Part shown: one piece after another, positions 42,037-54,374 of the stretch
How positions within the stretch are numbered: position 1 is the stretch's first letter
Layout: each line of letters begins with the position of its first letter
Source: Hemileia vastatrix
Taxonomy: Eukaryota; Basidiomycota; Pucciniomycetes; Pucciniales; Zaghouaniaceae
DNA: 64,000 nt
Assembly: GCA_030280995.1 (NCBI GenBank)
Contig: JASXTE010000004.1
Coordinates: forward strand, 42,108,797-42,172,796
Direction: 5' to 3'
The notes under the pieces: generated by a model
The model's input: only the letters and a program-made list of their open reading frames with translations
What the model was told of the DNA's origin: nothing
Database searches by the model: none
Translations under genes and position numbers: made by a program

Positions 42037-43335
42037 TGTTAGCCGGTCATCTAGAAGAAGAAATAGAAGAAGAAATAAATGAAAGGGAACTAGGATAAGG
42101 TGAGAAGATAGTAATTAATAATAAATGAGATTTAAAATTCTAATTAAAATAAGAGAGAGAAATAAAGAAATGCAAAGACAATTGTCTGAGTAGAGACACA
42201 ACGGGAGGTTCAATTAAAATATAATAATAGTTATTTTACAAAGTTATATCTCAGTGCGCAGTTCAAAATTATTATTATTATTAGACTTAGAGCAACCTTT
42301 AATTATTTATATAATATTTATATTATAATTTTAATACTAATAAAAATAGAAATAAACGTATTATATTAAAAAGATATGTTCAAGTTGAGTGTATAATAAG
42401 TGATGCCGCTACAGGGGATTATCCAAAGCCTTTTATAGGCAAGGGATCCTCTGAAGCGCCAAAATGAGTAATTACAAAATAGTAATAAGGTAAAACAAGA
42501 ATATAAAAGAAGATAACTAAAACATAGATATTGAGAGAAAAATGTGAAACAATAAACTAAACCTGTGAGTAAGTAACCAATTTTCCTACCCTAAGTTCCC
42601 AAAACAATTAATTAAAATAATCAGTAACTAAGTAAGTCTGAAACATAAGAACAGTGAGTAAAATAATCCAAAACAGATATTAAAGTTGGATGTAAAGAGT
42701 TTAATTAAAACAAATAAAATTATTTTCACACAAAAATTCATGTAATCAATTTAATCCAGTATAAAGCAAAATTAATTAATTGTTTTAACTATGTAATTAA
42801 TTCAATAACTAGTTTAAATGAAACAAATAATTAATTTAATGGAATTTCTAATTTAAAGTGAGAATTTGAATACCATCTTATTAAATAAGTGTTTTAATTT
42901 ATTTAATAATTTTACTGCCACAATTAAGGGTCAAAAATTGCCCAATATTATTTTTTAATAAGATATGTATGGATTTATTTAATATATAAATTTAATTAAT
43001 TAATTTAATTACATTATATGTTAATTTCACCCTTATAATTATAATGTATGCTTATAATTAATTAATTATTAACTTATCTTTATTAAATAAATAAAAATGT
43101 GCCATAATTTATAGAATATAATATTTATTTTTTTTAATTTAAATTTATATATAATTTATATAATAGTGAAATTAATATAATACTTATTTTATATGTATTT
43201 AATAAAATACTTATATCATCTCATTATTCAATATAATTTTAACTTATATACATAATAAGCATATTTTTACGCCCTCTTTTAGTTCCAGTAAATTGACATA
43301 ACATTTACTGGGCTCCTGGTATAGCCTGGCTGACA
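42037..43335 (-). repeat. A2 3' LTR
   Basis: Plus strand TGTTAGCCGG to GGCTGACA, 1299 bp. It aligns with 50183-51479 and with the solo LTR at 32864-34166. The polypurine tract (GAGTGAGGGAG on the minus strand) lies just outside at 43336-43347. Confidence 0.9.
42429..42437 (-). promoter_or_regulatory. TATA box in A2 3' LTR
   Basis: TATAAAAGG on the minus strand, in a block (GCCTATAAAAGGC) kept in all complete A-type LTRs of the window. Confidence 0.5.
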
Positions 43336-43369
43336 CTCCCTCACTCTTAAAAAAACAATAAAAAAAATG

Positions 43370-44917
43370 CTAAGATTTTTCCTTTTTATACTTTTTTAAT
43401 AGAGTAGTAAGATTTTTAATTTCTTTTCCAGGTATCCATACATCGTTTTCAGATGATTTGTTCTTATATCTCAATAAATATTCAGTACCTCTTTCAGAAG
43501 TTATATCTATCATTGAGAATTTTATCATTTTCTGAAGTTTCTGTGACTTCCTGAGGGTTTTTCTTAGGTCTTCCCCTTCTTTTGGGAAATAAGTCACAGT
43601 TGGAAGTATAAGGTTTAAGCAAATAAATGGGAAAAACAGGATGTTTCCTATCATATGGAGAATACAATACAACTTCTACTGAATTATCTTCAACCATTCT
43701 TTTAACAACAAATGGTCCCACAAAATTATCTTTTAATTTGTTGTTACCTTGTAGATTAAAATGGAAAGTAGATATCAACACTTCATAACCCTTGTTAAAT
43801 TTTTATTCTTTATGGGATATATCCCATCTCTTCTTTTCATATTTAAATGCTTTATCAATACAGCTTTGAGCATGTTTTCTGCATAGATGTTGCATTTGCA
43901 TAAAAGATTTTACACCAGGGTGTAGTTCCAACTTAGGTAATTTATTATTGAGAATTTGAGAAGGAGTGTTTGGGACATAACCTAACCAAAGCTCAAAAGG
44001 CTTTTTCTCAGTGACAGAATGAACAGTGCTATTATATGCAAATTCAAGACTAGGAAATAGAGTGACCCAGTCATGAGTAAATCTATCATTGTCTTTATAT
44101 TCTAATCCAAAGGCACAATACCTTCTAATCATATCTTCTAGAGTTTGGATCATTCTTTCAGCTAGACCATCAGTCTGAGGATAGTGAGCTGTAGACAACT
44201 TTAACTTACAGCCACAAATATCCATCAGAGAGGTCCAAAACTCAGATGTAAATATTGGATCTCTATCAGAGATAATGGCTTTTGGAAATCCAACAATATT
44301 AAACATGTAAGTCCACCATAAGAAAGCTAATTCCTTTGTGGATACATCTTTGTGGGTGGGAATGAATTTTCACATTTTGGTGAATCTATCCACTATTACC
44401 CAACAAGAGTTATAACTGTCTTTACCTGCTACAGGAAGAGCAGTGTCAAAATCCATGTTAATGATTTTCCAAGGAGCATCAGGTGCTTCAATATGTTGAA
44501 ACAATCCTGCTCTTTTACCTGTCAATCTTTTAGATTTTTGACAAGAATCACAAGATTCAACATAAAATTTAGTGTCTTCAGACATATTAGCCCACCAAGC
44601 GGTGTTTCTGATTCTGATAATGGTTTTTTCAAGATCAAAATGTCCTGATAATATATCATTATGACTCAGTTTTAAGATGGTTTCTTTCATGGAAGGAGGG
44701 ATAAAAATGACATTGGTCAGTTTTCTCCTGTAGTAAATATAACCATCTTCAATGGAAAACTTTCCTTTTTTAAAGCACTCTGGTAATTTGGAGGAAGAAT
44801 TTTTATCAATGCTTTGATAGAAGCATTCTTTGGATCATTCAAGATAGTAACCAATTTATTCAAATCAGAATCTTGGTCATATGAATCAAGAATTAATTGT
44901 AACAGTTCCTCTTCCAT
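43370..44917 (-). pseudogene. A2 integrase and chromodomain, broken
   Basis: Zinc module at about 44530-44690 (LSHNDILSGHFD, CDSCQKS). The core has NMDFDTALPVAG (first Asp), ISDRDPIFTSEFW (second Asp) and HYPQTDGLAERMIQTLEDM. The C-terminal part has DKAFKYEKKRWD, FVGPFVVKRM and YDRKHPVFPIYL. The chromodomain end reads TEYLLRYKNKSSENDVWIPGKE (43370-43500). There is a stop near 43800 and frame changes near 43500 and 44310. It is the minus-strand counterpart of 4802-6339. Confidence 0.85.
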
Positions 44918-46466
44918 ATCAACAATGTATATACCATATATATGTACTGTATCATCTTCAGGTACATAGGCTTGATTTGATACATCATTTGGAAGAGGTT
45001 ATCTGGAGAAAATATCAACATTTGAATGAACATTTCCAGCCCTGTGAATAATAGTCATTCTACCTCTGTATTCTTGAACAGCTAGTTGCCATCTAAACAT
45101 ATGTCTATTTGGTGTTTTCAAGTTTAAGAGGTATTTTACAGCACTGCAATCAGTAACTAATTCAAACTTTTAATCATCTAAATAATAATGAAGCTTTTCT
45201 AAATCCCATACAACTGCTAAGCACTCTAATTGAGTGGCACCATATTTTAGTTCACTTTTTCTTATGGTTCTTGAAATATAACAGATTACTACTTCTGAAA
45301 TTTTTTCATTAATAATTTGTTTTTGGTGAAGAGCAGCTCCAAGACCTATAAAACTTGCATCTGTATAAAGAACAAAAGGCTTATTAAAATCTGGAAGGGC
45401 AAGGATTGGAGTTGACATTAAACATCTTTATAATGTATCAAAAGCTCTTTGACTGTCCTCATTTGATATATAAGCTACATCTTTTCTTGTTAGTTTAGTA
45501 AGTGGTAAGGCTATGACTAGATAGTTTTTTATTTATTGTCTATAGTAGCCACACATTCCCAAAAAACTCTGTATTTCTTTTACAGAAGTTGGTTCTGACA
45601 CATTTTGGATAGCAGAAACTTTTCCTTGGTCTACACAAATCTGTAAGCCAGACACAACATGACCCAGGACTTTTAAGAATTGAAACCCAAATTTACACTT
45701 TTTTTAAGGATGAATTCATTTTAATTTCATCCATTTTCTGGAAGACTTTATTCAAGTGTTGTAAATGTTCATCAAAAGTTTTAGAAAAAACTATGATGTC
45801 ATCAATATAATCCATTAACCAACCTTCAATTATTTCTTGATGAAATGTCTTATCCATCACTCTTTGGAATACTGAAGGGGCATTTTATGGGAAAAAAGGC
45901 ATCCTAACATATTTGTAAACTCCCATATGGGTGTCAATTAGCAATACATTTTGGGAAGACTGCCCAACAGGTATCTGATGATAACCTTTATTCCCATCCA
46001 GGCAGCTTATGAATTTTGCACCTTGCGAGGTAGCATGTATAGAGCTAATTCTGGGTAATGGATAAATATCATCCACAGTATAAGTATTAAATGCTCTATA
46101 ATCCCCACAAAGTCTAGCTTTACCTTTTTCATAAGAGATTAAAACTGGAGAGATGACACAATATTTTGGTGTAACATCTACTTTTTCAATAATATTCATA
46201 TTCAATAAAGTGGAGATATTATCTTCTATAACTTTTCTCTTTGTGGGAGAAGCAGGGTAAGGTTTTTTCTTTAGGCTAGGAGGTATTTCATCCAAATTGC
46301 AGGATATAGAAATTTTCATTTCATCTTTAACAAAGCCTAGCACATCGGAACCATGATCAAAATCCATTGGGAATGATGAAATTAAGGCTACTATTGAATA
46401 TTTTTGATCATCAGTTAATTGATCACCAAATGAAGCTCTTTCAATTTCAGACAATAATACATTCAT
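44918..46466 (-). pseudogene. A2 reverse transcriptase and RNase H, broken
   Basis: RT entry at 46280-46250 (KKKPYPASPTKR), then LCGDYRAFNTYTVDD, FLDGNKGYHQIPV and an intact catalytic YIDD at about 45800-45815. RNase H at 45170-45418 has LYTDASFIGLG and QLECLAVVWDLEKLHYY. Frameshifts or stops occur near 45885, 45540, 45420 and 45170. Unlike A1, the catalytic Asp pair is present, but the frame is too damaged for expression. Confidence 0.85.
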
Positions 46467-47183
46467 TTACTCTGTTTATCTACCTTTAAATTGGATCAAA
46501 GAATGACAAGAATTTAATAAGGGTGAAGAATTATTTTTAGAAGAAGAAATTTTAAATTCTCTTTTCCCATTCATTCCCAAAGTAAAACAATTGTTTGCAG
46601 GATCCAATTTAATGCCAAACATGGTTAAAATATCTTTCCCATGATAAACCAATTGCTTAAATTTTCATTTTTCATCACAACAAATTCACAAATAGCTCTG
46701 ACAAAACCACCATTATATTTAAAGAATACAGTGGTTTTGTATTTGCCAATGGGACATAGAACAGAGCTGTAACCTTTCCATTTTTCAGATGTAATAGGTA
46801 ATAATTTGCATTGATAATCCTTATCTACAGAAGCAAGTGCTTTCTCAGACACTACACTTACCCCAGAACCAGAGTCAAGTATAACCTCAACATTTTTACC
46901 ATTAATGATAACTGGTGCCCTCAAAGGTGATATTAAAATAGAGCTGTCAGTAATTTCTCTAATTACTTCAGCGTTTTCTACAGAAGATAAGTCAATATCA
47001 CAATTATCAAACCAATTATCTAAATATTGGATATCCTTTTCTAAAACCAGACTTCCTGAGAAGACTCATGGTCATAAGAGATATTGCTATTACATTCAAT
47101 GGAGTAATCATCAAGATCAGCTTGAGTATTTTCATTTTCATCATTTTGTTCTACAAGATAAATTTTCTTGTCACAAATATGTC
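46467..47183 (-). pseudogene. A2 protease region
   Basis: The retropepsin signature LDSGSGVSVVSE lies at about 46850-46885, followed by the FVVMKNENLSNWFIMG motif near 46630-46670. Frame breaks at both ends. Equivalent to 2693-3421. Confidence 0.75.
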
Positions 47184-48863
47184 CTATTTCCATGGTTTGT
47201 TACATTTAAAACAGGTATTAGTTGCCTTTTTCTTTGGAGCGATTGGGGCAGGGGGTGTACCGGTTTTTTCTGGAAGTTTTGTGCAGGGCTTTTGTTGGTC
47301 ATGAAAAGTTTTAACAGGATAATACCTTGGTTCATATCTATAATTTAGTAGGACTTCATTACAGATATTAATAAAGAAAGAATTCTCTCTCACATTCTCA
47401 GTCCTTGCCACAATCAAATCTCTCAGAGAATTTGGTAATTTATAGAGAATTTTATCTCTCCAAATATCATAATCCATTTTAGGATCCATGGCTCTAAGAA
47501 TTTTTGTAATTTTCATAAGAAAAAAAATAGGTTTTTCAGGAGAGGAGGACACATATTTAGCATTCTCATATAATCTCTGCTGTGCAAGCCTGAATTTAGA
47601 ACCACCAAATTGATTTTCAATCAAGGTTTTCCACTCTTTCCAAGTATAATGTTTATTGTACAGTAAGACAGATTCATACCACATTAAAGCTACATTGGAA
47701 AATAAAGAAATTAATTTAGAGACATTTTCTTCATCTGGAAATTTATAAGAGTTTTTTAGATTATCAATTCTCTGAAAAAAGTGTTTCCAGTCAGATGAAG
47801 AGTCACCATCAAAAGTGGGATATTGATCCAGTTTGGGCCAATTTTTCTGGCTACTGGGATAGTCCATCCTTTGGTTTGAATTATTTATTATTAATAATTA
47901 TTGAAGTTTAGCAAGGTGTTCAGAAATTTCATTATTTACAGAAACAGCTGGTACATGACCATTACAAGATTTTTCGCTAGTTTCAAAAGATTTTACAGAC
48001 TCATTGTCAGTTTTTTTAATGGCTGAAATATGGGGAAGAAAAGAGCTGCTCTGTTCAGGTTCCTTTCCCTTATTCCTATGAAGTTTATGGGCAGCACTCT
48101 CATCTACACCATAATGATTGATGGTTAAGGCTGAAAATTTTTCCTGCAGGTCAGACACATAGATTCTTATCCTTGGAATTTCAGACATCTGGTCATTTAT
48201 TTTTGCAAGGGGTAAATCATTTCTGTCCTCAAAAACTGTGTGTTTGGTACTTAGTGCATGGAAGTCATTTTTTATCTTTTTCAACTCATTGTTTAGAGAT
48301 TTAATTTCACCTTTCAATGAATAATTTTCCTCAAGAAGGGGTTTCAATTAACTCAAGGTTTAATGCAGATTGATATTCTTATCTTAAATAGCTCTATGGT
48401 CACTCCTTATTTGTTTTTGTTGGCTAAGAACAATATTCAAGATTTCTTTGATTTTAAAATAAGCTGTATCTTGTACAGAAGAACTCACTTTACAATGCAA
48501 GTGGAAATTATTCAATCTATCACTCTCATGTATTAACACATCTCTCAAATGTTTGTCTTTCACAACATTAAAATTAAGTGTATCTTTCAATATTTCTTCA
48601 GAAGTTTTCTCAATTAAGGTATAGACTTCAGGGGAAACAGAATCATTCTTAATTGCAAGAGAAGGATTAATTAAAGAAGTAGAAGTCAAATATAAAGGTT
48701 CATCAAATGATAATTTTCTAATTACATCATTGGGGCTACTCATTAAAGGAAGTTTTCTTTTTAAGGGTTTAACTGTTCTTTCACCAGGATCCACAATATT
48801 ACCTGTGGAAGAAGATTTGTTATTAAACATACCAACATTTTTATCAAAAAAATTACTTACCAT
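47184..48863 (-). pseudogene. A2 Gag (main frame), broken
   Basis: Starts at the ATG at 48863 (minus), in the sequence ATGGTAA that overlaps the end of ORF1. Coiled-coil-rich segments (47898-48347) are followed by the Gag domain (47330-47867: SSSDWKHFFQRIDNLK, ALMWYESVLL, AQQRLYENAKY) and the knuckle start CFKCNKPW near 47190-47210. Stops near 48350 and 47880 break it. Counterpart of 878-2692. Confidence 0.8.
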
Positions 48864-49502
48864 GGCAAGGGAGGAAACTTCCCCTGTGCCTTCTTTCTTC
48901 TGCCTCCCTGATAAGGATGGGGCTGAGGAGATGGATGGTAGGTTGGTGTCCTGGATGGGCCAGGGTGTTGAGCTATTGGTTGCTGAACATTCTGTTGTTA
49001 ATGGTTCATTAAGTAATCCCATTTCCACTGCTCCACCTGCAGAGTTTTTTGATTTTGAGTGAAGGAGCTGGGTTCCTGATGGGGCTGAGGCTGAGGCTGA
49101 GGCTGAGAGGCTGGGAAAGAAGGAGGTTGAGCCTTTTTGGGATTTAATAACCCCTGTATCTGTTGCCAGAGTGTGTCTAATCTTGCCTTGTACTTCATAC
49201 TTTCAGCCTTCAGTTCTTTTATGTGACTGGAAAGGTTGTTTACTTGTTGAGTCAGAGGTATCTTTTTTATTTTTATACCCTATAGTGGATTTTCTTGATT
49301 TATCAGAGGTTTCGCTTCTTTCAGAGGTGTTTGGTGAGGGGGGTTTGCCACTTCTCCTGCCATTTACACGTCCTGAAGGTTTTTTTTCAGCTGAATAATT
49401 TTTGTAAGTTAATTTAGAAGAACCTACAGATTCAGTGTCAAAATCCACTTCAATTTCATCCACATGTAGTATATCCATGCTGTTAGCCAAACTACTGGAC
49501 AT
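48857..49502 (-). pseudogene. A2 ORF1, broken
   Basis: Starts at the ATG at 49502 (MSSSLANSMDILHVDE) and ends with a TAA at 48857-48859, overlapping the next ATG. Ser/Lys-rich start, then a QPQPQPQP stretch from GCTGAG-type hexamer repeats (49080-49110). A frameshift lies near 49200. Counterpart of 240-884. Confidence 0.65.
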
Positions 49503-50182
49503 TAAAACTGTGAACAAAGAATCAAAATTATTTTAATGAATCAAATTTGTATTTTCAAAATAAAATATAATTAATTGATTTTTTAACAAAAAAAAATTAA
49601 ATTTTTATTCAAAAATTAATTAATTAACAAAAAATGTAATAGAAATATATGTAATTACAATTATTATTAAGAAATAACAATAATTATAATGGGACCAACC
49701 AACAAAGGTTTAATAAATCAACCAAAAAAAATATATTGGCAATAATGGAACAAAGCACTGAGTACTATTATGGTCAACCAATTAATCAAAAAATATTTTA
49801 ATAAAATTAATTAAATAATTTATTAAAAATTTAATGATCTTCTAGTACTAAGAGTATCACTCTATTATTGTCAACTAGGAATAAAAATTAATAAAAAATA
49901 TGAACACTTACACTCATTAAATAAGCAATTAAGCCACAATCACTGTTATTGCAATAAAAATTTAATAATTTAAGTGAGAGGTGCAAAGTTTAACTTACTA
50001 TAGTGAATGAGGAATCACTTTAAAAGTATATATTATTTAATATATTATAAACCTAAAAGGTCAAACCCAAGTTTGAAACATGGCCACAGCAAAAAAATTT
50101 ATTTTTGGCTTGGGTGGTCCATGTGCAATGTCGTTTGTCGCAGGGTGGTGTATCATCATTGTCGTTTGTAAAGGCCTCCAAT
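49503..50182 (-). other. A2 leader and primer-binding region
   Basis: Non-coding. Directly after the 5' LTR the minus strand reads ATTGGAGGCCTTTACAAAC. A TGG-starting primer site of this kind does not match a tRNA end I recognise. The rest is AT-rich and matches 1-239 of A1. Confidence 0.55.
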
Positions 50183-51479
50183 TGTTAGCTGGTTGCCCAG
50201 AAGAAGAAGAAGAAGAAAGAAATAAAAGGGAACTAGGATAAAGTGAGAAGATAGTAATTAATAATAAATGAGATTTAAAACTCTAATTAAAATATGGGAG
50301 AGAAATAAAGAAATGCAACGACAATTGTCTGAGTGGAGACACAACGGAAGGTTCAATTTAAATATAATAATAGTTATTTTAATAAGTTATATCTCAGTGC
50401 GCAGTTCACAATTATTATTATTATTATACTTAGAGCAACCTTTAATTATTTATATAATATTTAGATTATAATTTTAATACTAATAAAAATAGAAATAAAC
50501 GTATTATATTAAAAAGATATGTTCAAGTTGAGTGTATAATAAGTGATGCCGCTACAGGGGATTATCCAAAGCCTTTTATAGGCAAGGGATCCTCTGAAGC
50601 GCCAAAATGAGTAATTACAAAATAGTAATAAGGTAAAACAAGAATATAAAAGAAGATAACTAAAACATAGATATTGGGAGAAAAACATGAAACAATAAAC
50701 TAAACCTGTGAGTAAGTAACCAATTTTCCTACCATAAGTTCCCAAAACAATTAATTAAAATAATCACTAACTAAGTAAGTCTGAAACATAAGAACAGTGA
50801 GTAAAATAATCCAAAACAGGTATTACAGTGAGATTTAAAGAGTTTAATTAAAACAAATAAAATTATTTTCACACCAAAATTAATGTAATCAATTTAATCC
50901 AGTATAAAGAAAAATTAATTAATTGTTTTAACTGTGTAATTAATTCAATAACTAGTTTAAATGAAACAAAAAGTTAATTTAATGATATTTCTAATATAAA
51001 GTGAGAATTTGAATACTATCTTATTAAATAATTGTTTTAATTTATTTAATAATTTTACTGACACACTTAAGGGTCTTAAAAGCGCCCAATATTATTTTTT
51101 AATAAGATATGTATGAATTTATTTAATATATAAATTTAATTAATTAATTTAATTACATTATATGTTAGTTTTACCCTTATAATTATAATATATGCTTATA
51201 ATTAATTAATTATTAGCTTATCTTTGTTAAATACATAAAAATGCGCCATAATTTATAGAATATAATATTTATTTTGCTTAATTTAAATGTTTATTTAATT
51301 TATATAATAATGAAATCAATATAATACTTATTTTATATGTATTTAATAAAATACTTATATCATCTCATTATGCAATATAATATTAATTTATATACATAAG
51401 AAGCATATTTTTACACCCTCTTTTGGTTCCAGTAAATTGACATAACATTTACTGGGCTCCTGTTATAGCCTGGCTGACA
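50183..51479 (-). repeat. A2 5' LTR
   Basis: 1297 bp, plus strand TGTTAGCTGG to GGCTGACA. A pair with 42037-43335. Confidence 0.9.
50572..50580 (-). promoter_or_regulatory. TATA box in A2 5' LTR
   Basis: TATAAAAGG on the minus strand, about 390 bases before the inner LTR edge. The surrounding block (GGCGCTTCAGAGG, then GCCTATAAAAGGC) is conserved in the A2 3' LTR and the solo LTR. Confidence 0.55.
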
Positions 51480-53469
51480 CCTTTCTTTTACTAATTTTTT
51501 TCAGTTCAATGACTATATACATTTTCAAAAAATTATTTATCATGCTTTTGGTGGAACTTAGATTGAACTTTCAATGCAATCTTGCTTCTAAGTGTGGTTC
51601 AAGCTGATTTAAGCCATGAAAAAATTTATACTTTTTTAGAAGTTTTATTAAATACTTTTTAATATAAAAATAATTATATTTTTATATCAAAATATTTTTA
51701 TTAAATACTTTGAAGTTCTGAATATAAGTACAAATTAAGAGTCATATTTAGAAAATATTATATTAAAATTAGTTTTAAGTTGATTATATATTATTATGAT
51801 ATTATTTCTTTCCATATAACAGATTTATAAACTACCTAAAAATCAATTTTATACAACTATATTATATAAAAAAGATATCAGCTCTTCTGCTTAGATTTGA
51901 AGTACTTCAAAAAAATATTATTTTTGCCTTAGGTACAGGTTATATAGAGTATTAAGAGAATCATATTAATTTTTTAGACTTATACTTGTAAGTTGAAGGG
52001 AAGCCTCACAGGATAAAATTTTTCATTTTTTAAAAAAAAAATAAGTAAATATCTTTTAAATCAATATATATTTTTATAAAAAGTCAATTTTCAATATTTA
52101 TGTTTTGTTTTAAATCTGTTATGAAAATTTGAAATTTTTCTATTTAAATTAATTTGTGTAACAATATACTCATTCCAGTATTGCTTTGTGATAAGGCCAA
52201 TTTCAAGAAAATTTTTAAATTCTTCTGTTTGAATAAAATATCAAAGGGATTGGTTTTCATACACTTAGAAATTGAATAGAAACATTGTATAAGATCTACC
52301 AATCAGCATAAATATCATAATTCCAATAAATGATTAATAAATCTTGAACCCATATATTTAATTTTACAATTGTGTGTAAGTGTTCAGTTGTGAATTACTC
52401 CTATCAAAACTATAATTCTAATGACTAAAAAAGCATACCTGCAATGTTTCATTTAATTTATTTTTAACACCATAAATATTTTTTATTTTCATTTAAAACA
52501 TGAAGTAATATTATTTTTAATCAAAAGATTATTGCCTTTACAGCTACTTTTCTAAATGGGTATAATCTAAAGTACCTATTGTGTCTTTTTTAAAAAATGA
52601 AAATCATATAATAGTTTTTTCAATTTGAAACTTATATAATTATGAAAAAGTACCACTTTTACCTAATTAATTCAGTTCTTGAACAATAATACAATCAAAA
52701 TATTTACCTGAAGCTCATTTTTTAACATGAGAGCACTTTGCGTATTATATGGTGCTTATTCCCAGGTTGACACTGAAATTATCCCACAATACAGCATTGA
52801 AGCAAAATCAGGCACTAAAATTAAAGTTTAAATAAATTTATACTACTTTATTTTTATTATCTTTTAATTTTTACATGTAGCTTGAATTTTGCTCTTTCAT
52901 ATGGAAAAATAACTAATTAGTGATTAATTATTTCAACTCATGAGATTTTTCTACCAAATAACCTTTTTTACATGGAATTTTGATGAAATACATCATGAAG
53001 AGTTCCAGAATATCATATATGTATTTCATTGAATAAATTGATATTGCATAAAAATTCTTAGTAGTTGAATATTCAATAGAAAAGAAAAGAGAAAAAAGAT
53101 ATTTCCTCTTAATTTTAATCATCTTCTTGGATACATAAATGTAAAAAACTGGATTAAAATTCACTGGTATAAGAATTATACCTCTTTCTAGACATAAAAT
53201 TAAACAATTTATCAATTATTAGTGCTTAGTGTAAAGAAACCATTAGAGGACTTCATTGAAACAGAAATTAGGAAAACATATTTCTATCTTTTATTTTTTT
53301 TAATTATGAGTCTTTTCGCAGTATTCTAGAATAAAAACTTGAGAATTTTGATGGTTCAATATGTTTCTTAAATAAATCCATTGAATTGAAAATAATTATA
53401 TTTCATAATCAGAAATAATAAAAATACAAAAAAAATCAGGTAATATGGTTTAAATTGAAAAATTAATCA
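51480..53469. other. AT-rich non-coding region
   Basis: Starts with the right target duplication of A2 (CCTTT). No gene, tandem array or RNA gene seen. A 95-codon minus frame at 52928-53215 has no recognisable content. Confidence 0.4.
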
Positions 53470-53505
53470 CCACGCAATATTTGGGGGGGACTTGCTAGCA
53501 AGTCC
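53470..53505. mobile_element. D-family left terminus with perfect palindrome
   Basis: CCACGCAATATTT, a run of seven G, then GGACTTGCTAGCAAGTCC (53488-53505), a perfect 18-base palindrome. The next 70 bases match the D end at 39194-39080 in reverse complement. The body lies to the right; the other end was not found before 64000. Confidence 0.6.
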
Positions 53506-54374
53506 TCAACTTGAAGTCAGATGGAACTCAGACTGAACTGATACTCAAATGAGACTGAAATCTGCTTGACATTATCCTGAACTCTGTGCCAATACTTAAT
53601 GGATCTTCTGTGAAAGTATAATGAATGTCTGAATAGAGAATTGCATGATATTTTGTGCTTGAAACAAGTAAAATTTGAATGATTTTTTTTAAAGATGATT
53701 AGTCAAAATTGAAAGCCATCCTTTTAGACTGAATTATAATGTTCAGCTTTAAAATATGGGAGACTGATAATGTAGGCTTTTTAGTATTATTTGGCTTCTC
53801 TCATTTTAAGGATATAATCATTTTTTCAAATTGATAATACATAATGAGTGGCTTGGTTATTCAAGATTATTTTTGGGATTTTCAGAAGTCTTGGGATCTC
53901 TTAAAACCTAACTTTTTTTTAATCAACACATTTTTGTCATATATTATCTGACAAAACAAAAAATGTAAGAAAGATATCTAAAAATTTTACTCAAAGTGTA
54001 ATTTCATGTGAAATTTTCACTACTCTTATAACATACATTGGTTCCTTGTAGAAAAATCATTGAACTTCATTTTAACTAAAAGAATCTGTATGTACATAAT
54101 TTTTTGGACTTTTAAGAAGATACTTATCAATATTTTGAGTTATGGTATGGGTTCAGTTAAAAACCTATTCAAGGTAACCATAAATTGACTTCAAAATTCT
54201 GACAAAAATTATTGTGTTATTATATACATTTTACTGATCATTTCCATGCAGTCACTGGGCTCCTGGCAAACATGATCTGCATATTCATGCAATATGTCTA
54301 AATATTGATTAATTGGATTGTGCAACTTCTAAACCATTTATATTCATTTTTGCTCCTTCTCATATCTCCACAAA
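53506..54374. other. CpG-poor region upstream of the helicase gene
   Basis: No gene. CpG reappears from about 54460, within the helicase gene. The promoter of that gene, if any, should lie here; I see no clear TATA box close to the ATG. Confidence 0.4.

Larger units (their letters stand above)
42037..51479 (-). mobile_element. Ty3/gypsy chromovirus copy A2, full length but decayed
   Basis: A 9.44-kb minus-strand element with LTRs at 42037-43335 and 50183-51479. The target duplication is CCTTT at 42032-42036 and 51480-51484. The internal order matches A1: ORF1, Gag, protease, RT, RNase H, integrase, chromodomain. Stops and frameshifts are present in most domains. In the 270 bases I compared, the two LTRs differ at roughly 20 positions, so the insertion is not recent. 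Confidence 0.93.

Noticed and set aside
48730..49062. Plus-strand ORF of 110 codons opposite A2 gag (and 679-1008 on the minus strand of A1)
   Set aside because: Conserved in both copies only because it is antisense to the gag coding sequence; no independent support.
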